Shown here: positions 60,938-64,000 of the stretch, one piece after another
Position numbering within the stretch: the first letter of the stretch is position 1
How the letters are laid out: each line of letters begins with the position of its first letter
Source: Bog-950 sp964615305
GTDB taxonomy: Bacteria; Bacteroidota; Bacteroidia; Chitinophagales; LD1
DNA: 64,000 bases
Reading direction: 5' to 3'
Assembly (NCBI GenBank): GCA_964615305.1
Contig: CAZTNA010000003.1
Span: 1-64,000, forward strand
Notes under the pieces: generated by a model
Told to the model about the DNA's origin: nothing
What the model saw: only the letters and a program-made list of their open reading frames with translations
Databases searched by the model: none
Translations under genes and position numbers: made by a program

Positions 60938-61274
60938 AACAGAAAAGGAAAACGAAAAAGCGTTGGCAAGAATTTTTGCGTTGATGAACAATACCAAAAA
61001 GAACACCGCACAAGCAGATGAGTTAGAACTGCTGGTTGTATTGGTAGAGAAATACGAGAGTGAACACTACCCTATTTCTTCGCCCGACCCGGTGGAGTTT
61101 TTGAAATATGTAATGGAGGAGCGCGGTCTGCAGCAAAGCGATTTGGTAAAATACATTGGCAATAAAAGCACCGTATCGCAGATTATGAGCCGCAAGCGCT
61201 CTATGACCGTGGACATGATTAGAAACTTGAGCCGAGGTTTAAGTATTCCGGTGGGTGCGCTGGTAGGGGCTTAA
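60921..61274 (+). CDS. higA: HigA-type helix-turn-helix antitoxin
   Basis: 117 residues. The C-terminal half is an Xre-type HTH (MEERGLQQSDLVKYIGNKSTVSQIM, then MTVDMIRNLSRGLSIPV). The N-terminal half is helical and should hold the toxin (ARIFALMNNTKKNTAQADELELL). Such antitoxins also repress their own operon. Its TAA stop lies inside copy 3 of the btrH terminal repeat, so the cassette joins exactly at the repeat edge. Confidence 0.88.
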   Translation: MIKVIKTEKENEKALARIFALMNNTKKNTAQADELELLVVLVEKYESEHYPISSPDPVEFLKYVMEERGLQQSDLVKYIGNKSTVSQIMSRKRSMTVDMIRNLSRGLSIPVGALVGA

Positions 61275-61299
61275 GGCGCTGTATAAGTTGAAGTGGTAG
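61271..61299 (+). repeat. Terminal repeat of the btrH-like gene, copy 3 (29 bp)
   Basis: TTAAGGCGCT and TATAAGTTGAAGTGGTAG match 28 of 29 bases of copy 2. It encodes the same last residues (KALYKLKW) in the btrH frame and overlaps the higA stop codon. Confidence 0.8.
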
Positions 61300-61324
61300 G
61301 CGGTTTATTTTTTACTTTTAGTGC

Positions 61325-61897
61325 ATGAAGAAGTTCTGCTTCATTTTTGTTCTCGGTTTTTTCCTCAAAGGATTTAGTCAGTCAACCATACCCTCAACCA
61401 TTGGTGAGGTTTAGAATTTTACTGTAGGCGATACATTTTTTTACTCAAAAGGATACCCTCAACAGCTTTGAGGATTTACCCAAATGGAAATTATTATCGG
61501 AAGGTCATATTACCCAATTGGCGATTCGCTACAGTATATAAAAAGAGTGATTACCAAAACTCCGATGCAATCAATTACTGAAGATACAGTAGTTCAATTT
61601 TTTTTGCAGGTAGACTCTTCTGTGCTTAAGGGTGTTTTGGATATAGATATGTGCGGGCAATCTTTAGTAGATAGTTGCCGGGATGCCGACACCGCCTTCA
61701 CCTTTCAGCTCTCTTCTTCACCAAGTTCCGAAACCCTCTTTCTGCTTTACGATGCTTTAGGCAGAGAAGTAAAACGCGAAGCCGTTACTTCGCAAACCAC
61801 CACACTTAACCGGAACAACCTGCCTGCGGGTATCTACTACTGGCAGTTGCAAAGCGGAGGTGCTGCTGTAGGTAAGGGCAAGGTTGTTTTTGATTAG
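61325..61897 (+). pseudogene. T9SS secreted protein with two in-frame stop codons
   Basis: One reading frame from an ATG at 61325 codes a signal peptide (CFIFVLGFFLKGFSQ), then hits TAG at 61412-61414 (STIGEV-stop-NFTVGDTFF), TGA at 61469-61471 (GYPQQL-stop-GFTQM), and then runs clean to TAA at 61895-61897. No frameshift is needed. The C-terminus is a sorting-type domain (ETLFLLYDALGREVKREAV, NNLPAGIYYWQLQSGG). Each stop is one base change from a sense codon, so I read it as a recently decayed secreted-protein gene. A 137-residue product from the ATG at 61484 is possible but would lack a signal peptide. Confidence 0.8.
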
Positions 61898-62253
61898 CCC
61901 GCTTTACTCACCATTGTTTTCAGTTGTTTGCGGGCTTGCGCAAACGCCCTCTGCAGAACTGATGGGTATATAGCGGGTTTCTCATATTAACCCACCAGAA
62001 CCGTAGGGTTTATTGCGAACTTCCACCATCATCCTTTCTATGTTGTCGGGATTATTAGGGGTTTCTACAATCATCCCTCCAATCACGATGGGTTGATATG
62101 AGACGTTTTATGTTAACCCGTCAGACATGAAGAGTATATGCGAGATTTCTACCATTAACCCATTATGACACAAACTAACTAACGTGATAGGTTAAACTGA
62201 GTATTTGAAGTAAAAAGCACAGTTTTTTGCCTTACTATGAGGGCTTACGGTTG
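61898..62253. other. Gene-free stretch with a diverged 42-bp repeat array
   Basis: 356 bp between the T9SS pseudogene and the unknown minus-strand gene. It holds the five-unit 42-bp array described separately. Outside it, 62174-62253 and 61898-61963 show no gene or terminator that I can support. Confidence 0.6.
61964..62173 (-). repeat. Five diverged tandem units of exactly 42 bp (14 codons)
   Basis: Units begin at 61964, 62006, 62048, 62090 and 62132, with no insertion or deletion between them although they differ widely in sequence. Read on the minus strand each gives 14 codons with a shared core of Gly-Leu/Met-x-Val-Glu and a final Pro: HNGLMVEISHI, GGMIVETPNNP and ERMMVEVRNKP in three units. 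The other two have TAA (62109-62111 region) or TGA at the Val position. The array therefore looks like a decaying repeat-protein tail that continues to a stop near 61905. Confidence 0.65.
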
Positions 62254-62694
62254 TTACAGATAGGTTCCCTTTCTACGCGGCCTGGCCGGCTTGGTAAATG
62301 TGGCTTTACGCTGTTTTTCGTGTTTGGCTATTTGGCTTGCCGGCTCGAGCCGGGCTGCAAAATGCCCGCCCACCCAATATACATCCATGCGGTTAAACAT
62401 TGCCCAGCCTAACATTACTGCTTCGCCCACGCCTACTTTTTTGCTTATCCGGCTAAGCGTATCCAGCCCTTCGGGCAGGGTTTCTATAACGTTGAGCCCC
62501 TCCCACGAACTAATGCCATGCAGAGCGGCAATATCGGCACTGTTGCCTGCTACAAAACTAAGCCCGCCAATAAAATGCACCCGCTGGCGCCCGTTCTTAC
62601 TGGCGCGCGATAAACTTTGTGCTGATGAATACTGGCGGGTGGTGCGCAGGTAGTCTCCTGCGGTTAAATAGTTTTTACAAAAGTAAAGTGCCAT
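62254..62694 (-). CDS. Protein of unknown function
   Basis: 146 residues, no signal peptide. It reads MALYFCKNYLTAGDYLRTTRQ and then GGLSFVAGNSADIAALHGIS, VGVGEAVMLGWAMFNRMDVYWVGG and a basic end (KHEKQRKATFTKPARPRRK). I recognise no domain. A long open frame exists on the other strand, but its composition is that of a shadow. The upstream gap to the transporter stop at 62744 is 49 bp, so the two may form a short operon. Confidence 0.55.
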   Translation of the reverse strand: MALYFCKNYLTAGDYLRTTRQYSSAQSLSRASKNGRQRVHFIGGLSFVAGNSADIAALHGISSWEGLNVIETLPEGLDTLSRISKKVGVGEAVMLGWAMFNRMDVYWVGGHFAARLEPASQIAKHEKQRKATFTKPARPRRKGTYL

Positions 62695-62743
62695 GTGCTT
62701 TGTATTTATTGAACAATAAAAGACGAAATTTTTTTTCTCTTGC

Positions 62744-63646
62744 CTACTTCTTTTTCAAAGCGGAAGAGTTCTGCCTCGTAGTAAAATAAACCCCCACCAA
62801 AATAAGCACCACACCCACCAACTGAATGGCTGAAAAAGTTTCTCCGTCAAACAGCCCCCAGGCAATGGCAACAATAGGTATCAGGTAAGTAACGCTGGCG
62901 GCAAACAGCGCATCGGTGCGCTGCACTAAGCGGTAAAAAAGCATCCAGGCAATCAATGTTCCGAAAACAGAAAGTGCTGCCACACACACCAACGGAAACC
63001 ACACTGTGCCGTTGCTTATTTTTTGCGGTACATCGGTAAACAGCAACATGATAAATGCAGGTATGCCAATCATCATCATAGCCAGCGAAGTAGTTTGCAC
63101 CGGGCTTTGGTTTTGCAGTTTTTGTTTGGTGATGTTACTACTCATGCCGTAGCAAAACGTGGCAATTACCGGCAGTATGCCATATATCACATCGGTTTGC
63201 AGGCTAACATCTGCTTTACCCAAAAGTAGCACCACCGCCCCGGCAAAACCAATCAACACGCCCCCTATTTTTTGCTTCGAAATAGCTACCTGATACAGAA
63301 AGTAACCAATCAGCAATGTCCATAATGGCGAAAGTGAGTTGAGCACACCATTCAGCGCGCTGTCGCTGTGCGTCATGCTGAGCGCAAATAAAAATGCAGG
63401 TGCTCCACTTCCAAAAAAACCAACTTGTAGCACCGTAGAATATTTATTGCGCGGCAAGCTACGCAGAGCCTGCACGGCAAATGGTATAGATATTAGAAAC
63501 GAAATACTTATACGCAAACAGGCTAACTCTACAGCCGAAAACCCGAGCAGCGACTTTTTTATAAGAATGTACGAAGTGCCCCAGATGATAGTAAGCCAAC
63601 CAAGCAGCAGCCAGTTTTGAGAATTGTGATGATTTGTGTTTGACAA
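62744..63646 (-). CDS. EamA/DMT-superfamily permease
   Basis: 300 residues with ten predicted helices arranged as two EamA repeats. The first repeat has WLTIIWGTSYILIKKSL and the second YGMSSNITKQKLQNQSPVQTTSLAMM. The last helices are ALFAASVTYLIPIVAIAWGLF and LVGVVLILVGVYF. These inner-membrane proteins usually export metabolites such as amino acids; the substrate is unknown. Its start is 48 bp from the partial PlsC gene's stop, in the same orientation. Confidence 0.9.
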   Translation of the reverse strand: MSNTNHHNSQNWLLLGWLTIIWGTSYILIKKSLLGFSAVELACLRISISFLISIPFAVQALRSLPRNKYSTVLQVGFFGSGAPAFLFALSMTHSDSALNGVLNSLSPLWTLLIGYFLYQVAISKQKIGGVLIGFAGAVVLLLGKADVSLQTDVIYGILPVIATFCYGMSSNITKQKLQNQSPVQTTSLAMMMIGIPAFIMLLFTDVPQKISNGTVWFPLVCVAALSVFGTLIAWMLFYRLVQRTDALFAASVTYLIPIVAIAWGLFDGETFSAIQLVGVVLILVGVYFTTRQNSSALKKK

Positions 63647-63693
63647 TGAAAATAAATAGGGCTTTAAACCGCAGGCGAAGATGGCAAAAGAAA

Positions 63694-64000
63694 CTACGGC
63701 CTGTATTTTGCCTCCGGAAAATGTTTGAGCAGATGTGTGCGCATAATTTGTTGCGTGTGTATTTTCAATTTTTCGACCGAAGCCATAGTGTAAGCAGAGG
63801 TATCAATGGGCCGGTTCCAGTAAACGGTGATGGTGCCCGGTTTTAGCATAAGCCCATACCGCGGATACAAAATGTGGGTTCCAATAAAAGTAAGTGGAAC
63901 CAACGGCAGACGGTTGTCAATAGCTAACCGAAAAGCACCGCTGTGAAAATACTTCAACAGGTCTTCGGTAGTGTTGCAGGTACCCTCGGGGCAAATAAAA
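63694..64000 (-). CDS. plsC: 1-Acyl-glycerol-3-phosphate acyltransferase (C-terminal part)
   Basis: About 102 residues of the C-terminal end are seen; the frame runs off the window. Near the edge it carries the PlsC motif III (FICPEGTCNTTEDL, followed by GAFRLAI), where the glutamate and glycine bind the glycerol-3-phosphate acceptor. The rest reads LPLVPLTFIGTHILYP, another family segment. The enzyme adds a second acyl chain to make phosphatidic acid at the inner membrane. Whether it is the main PlsC or a paralogue for other lipids cannot be told. Confidence 0.85.
   Translation of the reverse strand, partial: FICPEGTCNTTEDLLKYFHSGAFRLAIDNRLPLVPLTFIGTHILYPRYGLMLKPGTITVYWNRPIDTSAYTMASVEKLKIHTQQIMRTHLLKHFPEAKYRP

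Noticed and set aside
10528..61897. Reassigned stop codons, suggested by TAG and TGA inside several frames
   Set aside because: Other genes here use TAG, TGA and TAA as true stops (for example TGA of thrB and rluF, which overlap the next start), and the interrupted frames are non-essential surface or toxin genes. Decay or base-call error is simpler.
61964..62173. CRISPR array
   Set aside because: The units are contiguous with no unique spacers, they differ from each other too much, and no cas genes are present.
62291..62653. 120-codon open frame on the plus strand opposite the unknown gene at 62254
   Set aside because: It lacks any family motif and mirrors the minus-strand frame, which extends further and has a plausible start.

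Overview
The window reads as a piece of chromosome from a member of the Bacteroidota. Type IX secretion (T9SS) C-terminal sorting domains recur (gliding-motility-associated type in the gene at 515-2005, ordinary 'PNPV...' type in several others). Starts lack Shine-Dalgarno sequences. One clean promoter of the phylum's TTG-N19-TAnnTTTG form precedes hppA, and the housekeeping genes (HflX, Nfu, RecX, thrABC, rimP-nusA-infB, membrane pyrophosphatase) suit a free-living heterotroph. Genus cannot be told from the sequence alone.

Layout. 1-7.5 kb: secreted proteins (collagen-like fibre, two large surface proteins, two secreted enzymes). 7.5-13.9 kb: asd, an ELWxxDGT repeat protein, an Asp-box protein with an in-frame amber codon in its sorting domain, a lipoprotein and a PfkB kinase, punctuated by a GC-rich palindromic repeat family that abuts stop codons. 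14.0-15.4 kb: a lone Fic gene with an operator-like promoter, between 21-bp direct repeats beside tRNA-Asn. 15.6-24.5 kb: two tandem RluA-type pseudouridine synthases, an MFS transporter, a K+ channel, an M1 aminopeptidase, small secreted paralogues and an alpha/beta hydrolase. 24.6-29.2 kb: thrA-thrB-thrC (asd, in the same pathway, lies at 7.5 kb). 29.3-40.6 kb: a glycosyltransferase, then a tight operon (exonuclease III, CREST hydrolase, RluF, S33 hydrolase lipoprotein, solute-binding lipoprotein), hflX, a membrane/TPR protein, Nfu, DUF167 and recX. 40.7-49.8 kb: an alpha-2-macroglobulin, an ABC exporter, tag and a PIG-V-like mannosyltransferase. 50-57 kb: hppA and rimP-nusA-infB with a structured leader.

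57.2-62.3 kb is the accessory part. A ketosynthase III, a 140-residue unknown protein and a BtrH-type acyltransferase form a small putative biosynthetic cluster. Behind the last gene lie two toxin-antitoxin cassettes, each followed by a copy of the 3' end of the btrH-like gene, then a T9SS pseudogene with two stops and an array of five diverged units of exactly 42 bp. The first cassette has an intact antitoxin and a toxin frame with no start and a premature TGA; the second is an intact HigBA pair. The window closes with an unknown gene, an EamA transporter and a partial PlsC.

The strongest candidates for something undescribed are the repeated regeneration of the btrH 3' end around TA cassettes, the Fic gene between repeats derived from the tRNA-Asn terminator, and the in-frame-periodic 42-bp array.
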